Source: Henckelia pumila (Eukaryota > Streptophyta > Magnoliopsida > Lamiales > Gesneriaceae). From it: a stretch of 64,000 bases of DNA. Each line of letters begins with the position of its first letter. Position 1 is the first letter of the stretch. Positions 35,243-48,600 of this stretch are shown one piece after another. The notes beneath the pieces were generated by a model. It was not told the DNA's origin. It did no database searches and saw nothing but the letters and a program-made list of their open reading frames with translations. The stretch lies in contig NC_133122.1 of the NCBI RefSeq assembly GCF_033568475.1, positions 139,879,402 to 139,943,401 of the forward strand. The letters run 5' to 3'. Both the position numbers and the translations under genes were made by a program.

Positions 35243-38200
35243 TAAAAAGGAATTGGAGTAATCAACATATATTAATTACCTGGAAGAGAATTAAATGAAA
35301 ATATTTAAAATTTCATAATTATTAGCTTCAAACTAAATGAAAATATATAAAGTAAATATTAATTACCTGTAAGAGTTTAACCTGTAATTTTACTAAACAC
35401 ATATAAGTTCAAAACATGAGCAACGTTTTTATTTAGACACGTATTCACTTTGTTAATTCACTGACTCATTTCTACAAACAAATAATCTACATCGTTTGCA
35501 ACTGTCAATATCATAATGCATTTAGTTAAAGGAAAAATATATTCAGAGAAGGTGCAGAAGCTTATCCGAATAATTAATGAAACAAATGAGCATTAATTGT
35601 GAAGGAAAAAACATTGAAAGCGGAAAAACTCAGTTATGCTGCAACATATATGCATAATGCAAAGAAATTTACTCGTTACTTAAAGATACTACATTTTTTT
35701 ATATTAAAAATAACTCATGCTACTGATGAGTACAATGGAGAAGCACTTTTGTGTAAAGTTATGAGTCTATTGATGGTGACTGAATTTTCAGTGATCAACA
35801 GGCAGTTTGTGAGACTTCAAAGTGACTTCATAATGCGAGAGGAGAAGAAACACCATATTATGAATAATTGGCATGGAATAACTCAGTATGACCTACAATT
35901 AAATATAAACCATAACGATATTTTTAAAAATATTAATGAATCCAAATGCATGAAGGTAAATAAATGTCAATATACAAACACTTAATAGATTAAAATTGAG
36001 TAAATGTAAAATTATGTGGTTTCCACTTTTGACATTTAGTTTCTTTTGACACCATGTTTGAAGGATGTGAAAAAATAATCAAAATAATTGGATAACAGAC
36101 AAAATTGTTAGGTTTATTTCAACAGGACACACTTGAAAATTATACAAAAGAGTTATTTTTTATATTTGAATTAGGTAAGCAAATGCTAACCCATACCCAA
36201 TAAAACAGAGAGTTTGCAATGCACTTGTTCTTTGCAAATAGAATGGACTTTCATTGACTTTATAGTAAAAGAAATTGTCACAGAAATTAGGCCAGTGATG
36301 TTTTTTATGGCACAGATAGATGCAAGTCATATTGTGCCAATGCAAGTGCTTTTATTTTTCTCCAGTTTCATGTTTATGTCATTCAAGTTTGGTAAACACA
36401 TGTGTATGACTTCAAATAAGAGTATTTTAGGAGTTATAATGGTAAAGACCATAATTCACTTCACATGGTCATAATGTAAATTATATGTTTCTCTAATTTA
36501 TCACAAATGAAAAAGTCCTTTGGTGGATCATCATCCTAATCATTCTATGTATCACAATTGTAAAACGTATTTGGGAGTAAATTATAATCACTTTTCTGAC
36601 CAAAACAGAAAATGCAAAGTAAATGGGGAAGAGAAAAACACAGTAAATGTTTTTTTGAGAAAATTAGAGGAAATTTAGAATAAAATATGAATCCAAATTG
36701 AAATAAAAAAAATTGATAACACAATTAAGATGCAAGAGACAGAAGGCATTACGATTCCATGTTTAAACATTAATGAAATTGTCGTTGTTTGAACATAAAA
36801 TTGGAGTATGGTAAATTTTATGAGTGTTAAGCAAATTAGAAAAGAGTTATGTACTCTCTGATTTTCTTTAAAACATCACCTTCATCGGTGATCATTTACC
36901 ATTTAGCAAGAAATATGGGCCCTAGGCCATTTCGGATTTTGCAAAACATAAGCATGAAATCGGCTCGGCCCTTTCACATTAGCCCAAATTCCCAAAGATT
37001 AGAGATTAGAACAACTGGAGAATTTAGAATTCTGAATATATACGTATGCGGGGTTTTAAGCGAAAAAAAAACAGTTTAGAACAACCGAGAGTAAAACCTG
37101 GGCGCTGAAGAATTCAATTTAACGCATTAACTCTTGTAATTTGTCGGGACAGAGCTTCAACCATGAAGATTTCTTCTAAGTGTAGTCGAATTTCAAATGC
37201 CGTCGCCGTATCAGTTTAGTGTGTTTGATTGAGGACGCGATGAATTTCAAAATGAAGGGGTTGTATGAATCAGGGGTTGTTTTGGTGTAGTGGAAGCTAA
37301 AGACTAGTGATTGTTCCATGTCAGCCACGTTCGGTGAAGAGCACGATGATGGGGTGAGTTAGGTGGAAGCACATGGTTTAAATTATGTAATTATGTGGAT
37401 TCATAAAATTTGAAACAATGAGAGCGTTCCACCTACACCATTTTTTTTGTTTTTCGGCAATACCAAAATTAGGGTGGTAGTGGTACCGATTTATGGTTTG
37501 GGCCATACTAAAGAGCATCCATACGTAGGTAGATGAGATCCTAATATATGGGTAATACCTAAATCATGCATTTAACGGTTCGTATTTTTATACATAGGCA
37601 TAATTAATTATATATTGTTGACATGACAAATCATGAGACATTAAATCTATCATTGAGATATTACCCATATGCTAGATTGAAATCTACCTCATACGTATAT
37701 AAGGCTTTTTTTAAACTGTCTGGGCCAGGCCACATACCAAACTTACAAAAAACAGTTTTTATGATAAGCTTAGCCTTTATTAAATAGAAAAAAATTATTA
37801 GATAGAAAGAGATATTTCAGTTTTTTTAATCTGGTAGTTAAGTTTTAATATATCAACAAATGTAATTTAAACAATTTCATATTTTTCACTAAAAAAAGTT
37901 TTAAAATATCATTCCATCGTATATATAGTTCTAAACGTCTAATTCATTTAGATATTTTAAATTGTATTGGTATTTTATTTTGTTACAAAATTTGTTGATT
38001 GAATCATCATTCATTAGCAATATTAAACAGAAAATATTTTATTTATTATGGTTTTAAGAGCATTTTAGTAGAAAAGACGAAAGTTAAAATAAAAAATGCA
38101 AATGATGGTTATGATCTATGTGGTGTAAATTCATATTTCTTTCAACAAAAACTTTGTGTTCAAATCATATCATTGTGCTAATATTTTTATTTGTCAACTC

Positions 38201-38833
38201 AACACATGAGTCAAGCTTGAGTTTGTTCAAAAGACATTTAATATATTTACAAAACTAAGAAAATCAAACTCAAACGAGATAAACGGACTGAAAAATTGAG
38301 CTTGCAAGCCATATAAACGAAGAAATTCTAAGGAACTTAAACAAAACAGTGAACTTGGAAATTAATTCTCCATTTTTTTTTCTTTTTGATAAAAAATATC
38401 CACCGAACACAAATGTAACTTGGAAAAATAATTACAACCCTTATTTTCTTTGTTACTAACAAACAAAATATACTGTAAAGGAAATGATGCATGTGAAATT
38501 ATTTTGGACACTTGTGTTCATTCAATCTTGTTCCTCGGGTTTCCCACTACACTAATTCTGGTGAGAGCAAATGTCTCTTTCCAAGAAACTGATATCTGAT
38601 TACTACTCTGCACACACCTACACACCAGTGGATGCTTAATTATATGTTCCCGTGGTGAATCCCGAATTATTGTTGCACATAATACGTACTGGGCACAAGT
38701 TTATGTTTTGATTTCAACGCTTTTAATCAAGATTCTATCAGAAAGCCTCGTGCAAACAACACTCCATGCAATGCAATGATATAGGTTAGCAATTCAGCCA
38801 TTTTCTTTCTCTTTTTTTTAAGACACTCCATAA
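34859..38833. other. AT-rich upstream flank of the intact RLK
   Basis: Mirror of 6326-10331. It should contain the RLK promoter. Unrecognised open frames at 35599-35985 and 36214-36474 match those on the left. TA run at about 35211-35237. No other gene seen. Confidence 0.5.
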
Positions 38834-41800
38834 ATGTTCAAAGATTCAAGAGCCATGAAATGCTGCTTTGTATCCATTTCATGCGTAGCATCAATGTATA
38901 AACCGAGTCATTTTGCCTTACATTTCCTCTCCTTGTTCTTGTTAATTTCCCATTACTCAGAGCAGTTGCAACCTTCACAATCTGAAACTCTTTTGAAAAT
39001 CAAGAAGCAATTCAACTTCCCACCAGATTTAAGCGGGTGGAATGAGAATCCTGAATTTTGCAACTCAGAACCAACCCAAATTCTCACTCTTTCTTGCTAT
39101 GAAGACAATATAACTCAGTTCCATTTAACTGGAAACAGATGGTTCCCAAATCTGATTGAAGATTTTTCTACTTCCAGCTTGTTTTTAAATCTAGCTGGTT
39201 TCCCCAGTTTGAAAGTGTTGTCTTTGGTATCTTTAGGCCTGAGAGGGCCATTGCCTTCAGAGATCGGGAGATTATCTTCCCTGGAAATTCTCAACATTAG
39301 TTCAAATTCCTTTGATGGCCCCATTCCTGCGGAGATTTCCTTCTTAAAAGGCCTACAGACCCTTGTCATGGATAACAACAGGTTCGCTGGTCAAGTACCT
39401 GAATGGCTAGGATTTTTACCAGCATTGAGTGTTTTGATTTTAAGGAACAATTCATTAAATGGATCATTTCCAATTGCACTGTCTGCTTTGGTAAATCTGA
39501 GGATTTTGGAGTTAGCTGAGAATAATCTGTCAGGGCTTGTGCCGAAACTTGACAAATTGGCAAATCTTCAAGTTCTTGATTTAGAAGGCAACTTTCTTGG
39601 GCCTGAATCCGCTAGTTTTCCCAAAAAGTTGGTTTCTTTAGTACTAAAGAAAAATAAGTTCCAGTTTCCAGTATCAGATGAATTGATTTCTTGTTATCAG
39701 TTACAAAAGCTAGACATCTCTTTGAATGAATTTGTAGGGCCATTTCCGCAATCACTTTTGACAATGCCTACACTAACTTATTTAAACATAGGTGGGAACA
39801 GATTCACTGGAAAACTCTTACACAACATGCCTTGCAATGCACAACTCAAATTCTTGAATTTGTCCGAAAATCATCTGACAGGGGACTTACCAGATTGTCT
39901 GGAACATGAGTCCAAGGAAAGGGTTGTTTTGTATGGTGGGAATTGTTTATCCAAAAAATATAGACAACAGCATGTTGAATCCTTCTGTCATAGTAAAGCT
40001 TTGGCAGTAAGAATTTCACCTCGTAAAAAAGAGGAGAAAAGGCCGTACAGTAAAGCAGTTCTTGCATCGAGTATGGTTGGAGGGGTTGTTGTGACAATGG
40101 CAATTTTTGGTGTGGCTTTTTTGCTTATGAAAAAGGAATCTTTACACAGGAATTTGAATAAGATTTCACGCACAAGATTGATAGTAGATAGGATATTTCC
40201 TGGAAATACGCTCCAGCTGCTCAAGGATGCTAGTGAGTATTATTATTCTTTTTTTTATATCGTTTTCCCCTCATTTATCACATTCCATCTGTTTTACATT
40301 ATATATCATCTTTGTTATCATCCCTATTGTCGTGAAAATTTTGGTGTAAATGACTCAAGTTCAAGGGCAGGGAGAAGGGGGCTTGCATAAATATATGGGT
40401 TTATTAGGAATTTTCACAAGAACATCAAATGTACCATTTGTTGGCAGGGTACATTTCTGAAACTATGAAGTTGGGAGCACTAGGCATCCCACCTTACAGA
40501 ACTTTCGTTCTTGATGAGCTTAAGGAGGCTACAAATAACTTCAACGCATCGAATGTCATCGGGGAGGGTTCTAATGGGCAGGTACTTCTTTATTCTAGTA
40601 ATTTTCTGGTTTCGTCACATGTATTTCTGTGGCTACATTCGTTGTTAACTACCGTAACCTTTTTCGTTGTTAATGCATCGAGTGGAGCTTATATTTTGTT
40701 AGCGAGTTAGACTCGTGTTAAACACTAATTGGGACGAGGGGATCGATCAGTACAGCATGCCTCATTTACTTTTGCCTGTAATCAGGTATACAAAGGATGG
40801 CTCACAGATGGGACAATTGTCGCTATAAGAACTTTGAAAGTGAAAAAACGACATGGTGTTCAGAGCTATACAAACCAACTTGAGTTGGTTCAGAAACTTA
40901 GACACTGCCATCTAGTCAGTGCAATAGGCCACTGCTTTCACTGCTGTCCAAATGATTCAAGTTTCAGCAGAATATTTCTCGTGTTCGAGTACGTGCCAAA
41001 TGGTACATTAAGAAGATATATATCAGGTAACATAAGCTAACCTGAAATAAAATGCAGTTTCTAAATCAGAAAGACCATCATTCTGATTGCTATCCATTCT
41101 ATAGAGGTACAATCAAGACAAAAGTTCACATGGACGCAACGAATAGCGGCTGCAATAGAAGTTGCACGGGGTATCCAATTTCTTCATACAGGGAATACAC
41201 CTGGTGTATATTTGAATCACCTGAAAATAACGGACGTTCTGGTGGACCAGAATCTCCATGTAAAGATCAATAAATACAATTTACAGTTATTGGCAGAGAA
41301 TCGAAGATCGGTAGGTTCGACATCTGTTCCTGATATCATAATAACGTTTCAATATGTAGCATTTTGTTTCATGACCCAAGAACTATACCCATTTCTCAAG
41401 TATATATATTCTGCATCAACTGTGAAAACAACAGTGGCTTAAGTTTGCTTCCTCTTTTTTATCTCTTAGGATGAGATTGGAATTTCTCCCCGTGGATCGA
41501 AGGAAAATATGGGATCAATGTAAGTTTCTGTTATTATTAGTTCACCAGTCGTCTGCTTGTAAAGCACAAGAGAAGCTTTATTGTGGACAAATTCTTTTGT
41601 TCACAGATTGAACTGCGAGGCCAAAAATGATGTTTACGACTTCGGAGTAATATTGCTTGAAATGGCGGTTGGACGAGCAATTGTTTCCATGAACGATATA
41701 CATATTTCGAAAGACATTGTAAGTTTATATTGCCTTCAAATCAGGGTTAGGAGAAACATATAGAGATAGAATTCTTGAAAGAATTTTCAATTTTCCTAAA

Positions 41801-42071
41801 AATACAATCTTGTTGAAGCCAATATTGCCCAACGTAAATTCTGCAGTTATCAGTGAGCCTAACAGCGGATGCGATGGGCCGGAAGAGCGTGGTCGACCCA
41901 TCGGTTAGCAAGGAATGTTCGGACGATTCACTGAAGACTGTAATGGAGGTTAGTGTGAGGTGCCTATCGAATGAAGAATGTGACAGGCCTTCTCTTGAAG
42001 ATATAATATGGAACTTGCAGTTTGCAGCACAGCTTCAACAAGAGTCTAATAGCAATCAAGAAACCCCATGA
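38834..42071 (+). CDS. LRR receptor-like pseudokinase, intact copy
   Basis: Seven exons: 38834-40232, 40448-40581, 40786-41026, 41105-41310, 41470-41519, 41607-41718 and 41847-42071, all GT/AG and in phase, 788 codons. It resembles the Arabidopsis At3g03770-type inactive LRR-RLK family. Exon 1 holds a signal peptide, about ten LRRs (roughly residues 105-370) and a membrane helix (about 407-431). The kinase part has GEGSNGQ in the ATP loop, but the usual VAIK lysine is Arg (VAIR, about residue 526), the catalytic-loop HRD is absent (LKITDVLVD) and no DFG is seen, so it should signal as a scaffold at the plasma membrane. Start: Met1 at 38834; Met21 (38894) would give a tidier signal peptide. 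Confidence 0.93.
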
Positions 42072-42615
42072 ATATCTATGTATTTGGCTATGAAGACTAT
42101 TATGTCGTGCAATAGTAGTATTTTAAGTTAAAATTTATATATATTTTAAATTTATCACCATATTTATAATTATTTTCAGAACTTTAAAATGGGTTTAGCT
42201 ACAAAATCTAACTTGTTTCCCTCTTCTGAGTTGGTGTTTCTCGTGTCCTCTCTATCTTGTTACAATTCATACTGTCTCAACAATCATACGATAATTTCCA
42301 AAATTCTTGATTGAAAAAATATATACATATAAAAACAATGATTTTCTAAAAGTGTAATCCAAGCAATGAAAGTAACCTGAAAAGCATGGATTTCCGCGAT
42401 GGTTTACTACATATTGTGATATTGATCTTACCGTCATTAAAGTTGTCAACATTTTGTTTCTCGGGTGAATTAAATTCTACCCGGTATGATACAACATAGT
42501 TATCCACCATCAAGATTTAAATTTTTTTAAAAAAATAATAATAACAATCAGACAATTTAAATATGCTTGTCCTGGGCAGATACTCGTACAGAGGCGCAAA
42601 AGGAATTTGACATAC
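42072..42615. other. Convergent gap between RLK and HDH (right)
   Basis: 544 bp between two facing stop codons, same as 2544-3088. It should contain both 3' UTRs; overlapping 3' ends are likely. Confidence 0.6.
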
Positions 42616-45600
42616 TTATCTCAGATTTGATAGTTCTCTAGCTTCAATGTCCTGCAGTCTGAGGGTTACGGCTCTCTTGTGCGCATCCAGACCCTCGACC
42701 TCAGCCATTGTTGCTACATAAGGCCCAAGCTTCCTTAACCCTTCTTCTGTCAGCGATTGTACTGTGATGTACTTCAAGAAGGAATCCAACGACACTCCAC
42801 CATACATCCGTGCATAACCATAAGTTGGAAGAACATGATTGGTACCACTTGCATAGTCTCCCACACTCTCGGGTGTCCATGGACCCAAAAATACAGAACC
42901 TGCATGGGAGTATAAACCACGTAATTTCAACAAGTTCTCGTCTAAAAAAATGATGGTGAAGTATCAATCTATAGTGTGGAATCACACATTTATGATTACA
43001 TAGTTATATAGTCAAATTGAAAGAGTACTTGAAACAAATACTTGATCGAAAGAAAGAGAGGTCCTATGCAACAAGTTCACAAACATCAGACATTTTACAA
43101 GATATTGGACATAAATGAAAGAATTACTGACATACACTGTACTCAAAAGCGACATAATTAATCAGAGTGCTAAAGACCTGCCAAGCAATGCTCAGTAAGA
43201 CTCAAGATTCTAGATCTGGTTGTGCTAAAAAGATATCGCCATAACCGGTGTGACTTGTCTGAGGAGTGCTTAAAGCAAACCTCGACCCTTGAGCCTTGTC
43301 AACGCACCCATTATACTCAACGATGTAGCCCAATTTTTCTAAGCTTTAAGCAACTGTGAATGTGGTTGATAAGGTTCTGAAAAGCCCGCATCAGAATTTC
43401 AAGTACTTCTAGTTGGGATGTTGCGAATTTCAAACACTTCTTGTTGGGATGTTGTTAGTACTCTGATTCAACTTGTTTGGCATGAAATATTTCTTTTTCA
43501 ATTTATCCAACTTTGGCTTACGCAACTCTTTTATTGGTTTTATACATGCAGACTCTTTTTCTATATTTCATTCAAGGATAATAATAAGATAATTCAATCT
43601 AAAAAAAAACAAAAAAAAAAATAAGTACACTGGCCAGAAGGCAACGACCAATGCCTTAGGGCTAAAGCTCGAATTATTTCTTTCTTAATTTTTAACACAT
43701 TATCACCCATTTATATGGAAGGGAACAATCAAATGGACAAGCACTAATCACAATTAAATCTTATGTAGTATTAATTAATCACAATCATGATAATCCTTTC
43801 ACGAATGTATTACAATTAAGATCACATCAAATTTGATCTGCCTCTGAATCATGTACCCAATACTTATGAACCAACAACAAATTAGAACGGCAGCAATAGA
43901 AGTAATAAAGGTACCATGCAACTGATACAACCAGCAAAAACCAGAAGACATAGAATGAAGGACATGCATAGTAATAAGTTAATAACCTGCATTATCAATG
44001 AAACTTTCCCACTTTTCAGCATCTTTCACATTGATGATCAAATGCTCCGGTGCATACAAGTTCGAAAAGCCAATTGCCTGAGTGCGACAAAGACAGGTGC
44101 CATTTAGCCCTAGTAAAATTTGGACTTTAAAGTATGAAGACCTAAAAGAATTAAGTAAAATATCAACAAAATAATTTTTCATGCACTAGCTAATCTAAAG
44201 GAAGCAAACCAGACTCCTATCTATTCCTATTCTATGTATAGAATAAATCTGCTTCTCTTTGTTCCTACGAACAGAATTGTTGAATTAATGTTTCCTAAAA
44301 CCTGTGGAATGAACCGCTTTCAACTTTTTACAATAAAAATTTTTGAACTATCATATTCAAATTTTATACAGCCAATGATCTAAGAATATTTCAAGAACAA
44401 ATTTGTACAGTAAAAACATATATTTAAAAAGGGCCAGGCAAACCTCGACCATATCGCGTGCAAAAACAGTGAAGCTATGACCTAGTGCTTTTGAAGCAAA
44501 GTCCCCCCGGGGAAGGCTTTGGCATTGCTTGTTAATTTCATCCAGGATAGCAGTTAGATCCACATCATTTCCAGCAACTACAAGAACGACTTGGCTGTCA
44601 GGGCCATGCTCAGCCTGCAATTGAGAGCATCGTCTTTTGAACAATCAGAAAAACTAACAGCATATCATAGTAAAGCTAATAGTTAACAAAAGGATCTCCT
44701 ATGTAATTAACTTGAAGCATTATAAATTGGAACAAAAATTTGAAATTCCCTTGTTACTCTTATCTTGAATTTGCTATCATAACATGTTTTAGAATTTAGG
44801 TAACATCTCTAACTTATTTGAACCTTTCTGTGGTCAACATATAAACAAAACTATAATGTTTTTCACTAAAAAAATAAAATAGCCAATCATTCAGATAAAA
44901 GAAAGAGCAAAATCAAAGAATTTTGTATTTTATAAATGGCCAGGCACCTGTGAAAGTAAATCTGCTGCTATGTGAACAGGACTCGCATGTTTATCAGCAA
45001 TGACGAGCACTTCCGATGGTCCAGCTGGCATGTCTATTGAAATCATAGCCTCACTATTCTATTGAGAAAGGATGATAGTTTAGCAACTTTGTATCTAGGA
45101 CAATGTACAAAAAAAATGTTTAAATCATATACCTGCAGAATCATTTTTGCAGCTGTGACATACTGATTTCCAGGCCCATATATCTTCTCAACCTACATTA
45201 TAGGTGGTATTAAATAATCATATAAACATTGAAACTAGTAAAATAATTTTGTGGTAAAACCGCTGGTAATGAAGCTCACAGGCCTGTATTTCTTCTCAAC
45301 CTACTTTCAAAGCTGTGACATACTGATTTCCAGGCCCGTGTATCTTTCTCCGTGCTCACAATGACAAAGTCAAGAATGTGATATTAACAAAAGAAATATA
45401 GTAATGTGGTACCTTGGGACAAGATTCAGTCCCCCATGCCATCGCAGAGATTGCCTAAACGCAATATTTCAAATTTCAAAGCATCACAAAGCATATTTAC
45501 TATTTGGCGTGATTACATAATACATACAGAGAAAATAATACTGTCCTCGGACCTGAGCACCCCCAGCTTTAAGAATGTGCGTTACGCCAGCTTTCTTAGC

Positions 45601-48600
45601 GCAATAAATGACCTCCTGCAAGACGAACCATGGCTAGTGAGCAATACATAGAAATCTTATATTACTTTAATATGAGACCAATTACTTTACAAATGCTGCC
45701 ATCTTGAGCAGGGGGAGTTGCAAGCACGATGGTCTTGCATCCAGCTATCTGAGCAGGCTGATTTAGGGAAAGCCATATCAGCAAAGCGGAAGCAATCAAA
45801 ACAATACTTTCAATGCTCATCAAAAGACCCACATATGAAACAGATGTAGTCAATAAAGTACATACAACTGAAAGCATCAAAGCAGTTGAAGGTAATACAG
45901 CAGTGCCACCAGGAACATAAAGACCCACAGATGAAATGCTTCGTGCCACCCTTTTGCATCTAACACCCTGCAAAAATTGTACTCAGGTACACCCCAAATG
46001 TTCCAAGAACACCATAATTGTGGAAAAACAATTGTCACCCAACGCATGGCTTACTTGCATGTTCTCAACAACTTTTTCCACAGGCTTTTGTGCAGCATGA
46101 AAAGCAAAAATGTTATCATAAGCCACATCAAAAGCTTCTTGAACCGCTGGATCAAGCTAATTATAGAAGAAACTGTTAGTATTACTACAATGTGAATCCA
46201 CAATCAACAATACAAAAGAGTAGCAATGTGGCATAATCCATTTTTGAACGCGTTGAGAAGAGGAGTACCACTGGATTTGGAAGATCGTTGACATTCTCTA
46301 TTACACTGTCTAGTTTTACTTTGTCAAACCGTATTGTATAGCTGTCAAAAATATATAAGCAATTTAATCGTCATTGCAGTTGTTCAGTGTGCCAAATATC
46401 TCATTTTAGAAAAGACAGAAACGATTATATGCATGAAAATGATGGATCATTTCCATCCGTGACTTCTTTCAAAAGGCACGAAGATGCAGAATAAAAAAAG
46501 AAAAGAAAACCAGAATAGGTGTTGGCAAGAGTCGCAATCTTCTATTAAAGAACCCCTGGGAACATATACATGAGGAGGCACTTGGTTCCGAGAGTACAAG
46601 CAGTTCTTATCAGGATCACAGAAACATCAAGACGCCAAAATAAAATGTAATGTTAATTTTTGCACTCTTAGCAGGACCAGGATCCTTGAACTAAATCAGG
46701 ATGCTCAAATTTTTCCTTTATCAGAAAATATTACTTTTTTGAGAACAAACTATTGATCCTAGAGTTATAGAATGCCAACACAGGGAAACAAACTGTTATA
46801 AACTCTTGCACATACACCCATTAAGCATCTTGTACCAGCATGATTATTGAATTAAGTTAATAAGGTAGGGTTAACTAAAGTTTTGCTTCCAGTTCTTTCC
46901 TTCAAAATCTCATAATCAAATTCAGATAACAGATATGAACCCCAATAATAATAATAAAAAAACATGATCGGGATAGTTCAACCTGCCATGGGTTTTAGAA
47001 CACAAAAATAATACACAATATAATTATTGTTTCCCTATGCAACTACGGCGGCTTAGAAATTATTCACTTTATAAACTAACTCGGGATAATTCAATAAAAC
47101 ATCCTTATTGTTTCAACTGTGTCTCAATTATGTCCTTAATGTTTTTCCGGGGCCATTCATATCCCTCGTGTTTTCCATTATGTCTCAAATCCGTCCTCAC
47201 CGTTGACACTATTGTTTGTTTGACGGGAATTATCACGGGATTTGCACATGAGCATTTTTCCCAAATTAAAAGCCCAATTCTATTTTTTACAAACCTAATT
47301 CCCAAATCGGTCAATTCCTTTCTCGTGAAATCCTCTCCGGACCGATGATTTCTCCTGAAATTCTCTCAAGATTGATCACAAAACACAGCTCTCAATCTCA
47401 TATTTACGCAATGAACTCACGCATTGAAGATTCAAGATTCACATCGAGAAGAAGAGAAAGATGAGCACCAACAGATTTATGTGATACACCCCTGTGATGG
47501 GAATCAAAATAAAAATAAATAGTTCACTTAAAGTGGTTGAATGAAGTCGTTGCAGCTCCCGGCTCGTCGAAGCCCGCAACTGGAGGGAAGTCGAAGGCTT
47601 GAAGAGAAATCGGGAAGAAGAGATTTGGGAATTAGGGCTCAGATATATAAATTATGAATGAAGAATGGGCTTTTAATTGGGGTTTCATACTCCGTGAGAA
47701 GCACATACTTGTGCTCGCAATTTTTTCTCCACCCATAATGAGCCCTCAAATGTCCCGTTCCCCAAAACTACTCTGATGGGATTTTCAAATGGTATGCTGC
47801 ACCGGCAATTTTCTGACAACAAAAAATAAAGCAAATATCAGGATGAAGGAGTAAAGAAGCACTAACTCCTTGACAGCTGCATCACCTCTGCTTCGAATGT
47901 CATCAACAATGGGCTGAACCTGATTAAACAGTCGTGCCAGAGAAATTCAAGTTTAGCATCAAAGAAGGTTAAAATGATAATTATGACGCACGTTTTCCCC
48001 AGAAAAATCTGAAGAACAGGAAAGTACATTTCAATAAAAGGGTTGCCAACTTGCTCAGCGACATCAGGACTCACCACACCGAAAATAGAAGAAAAATCAA
48101 TTCGAGGACGAGCTTTGAGGCTATCAACCTCAGTCCTAGTCAGATCTGACAGCTTATAAGTCTTCATCGAACAATTCAAAGTGGGTGAGAATAATCCTGT
48201 TGTAAGTGCAAAAAGAGATCAAACAGAATTCAGAAGGATATAAAATCATAATCTTACATAGTTAAGTCAACATCATACATACAACAAACTTATACCCTTG
48301 ATTAAAAGAAAACTTTTTATCACAGAGAGAATTATAGCAAATTGCTCAATCTGCATGTATAATATTAAATGGGATAAACTTAGTCCGAGTTCCGCCGTAC
48401 AGTATATGATAACGTTCACCAATCCAGAATCCAATCATTTCAGATTACATTCTTTTCTGGTTAAAATAATGCTTCAACACACATGAGTATCATGGACACC
48501 ATCAAGGATATGAAGATTTATCATGATTGTATCTTATAATCGTTAGGACACGAGGTCATCAGGGCATTAACTCAAAATATAACGGCAAGGATGCCACTTA

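Larger units (their letters stand above)
34854..45158 (-). repeat. Right arm of the 10.3-kb inverted duplication
   Basis: Partner of 1-10331. The inner end shares TTTTG with segment A. The homology reaches 45158, the base paired with position 1, and may continue outside the window on the left. Confidence 0.97.

Noticed and set aside
43418..43741. Open frame in the last HDH intron, length differs between arms
   Set aside because: It lies in an intron and ends in a poly-A tract whose length varies between arms. Chance frame.
47037..47348. 103-codon open frame in HDH intron 3
   Set aside because: On the opposite strand to HDH, inside a fold-back insertion, with no domain.
48298..48486. Open frame in HDH intron 1
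   Set aside because: No motif, antisense to HDH, intronic.
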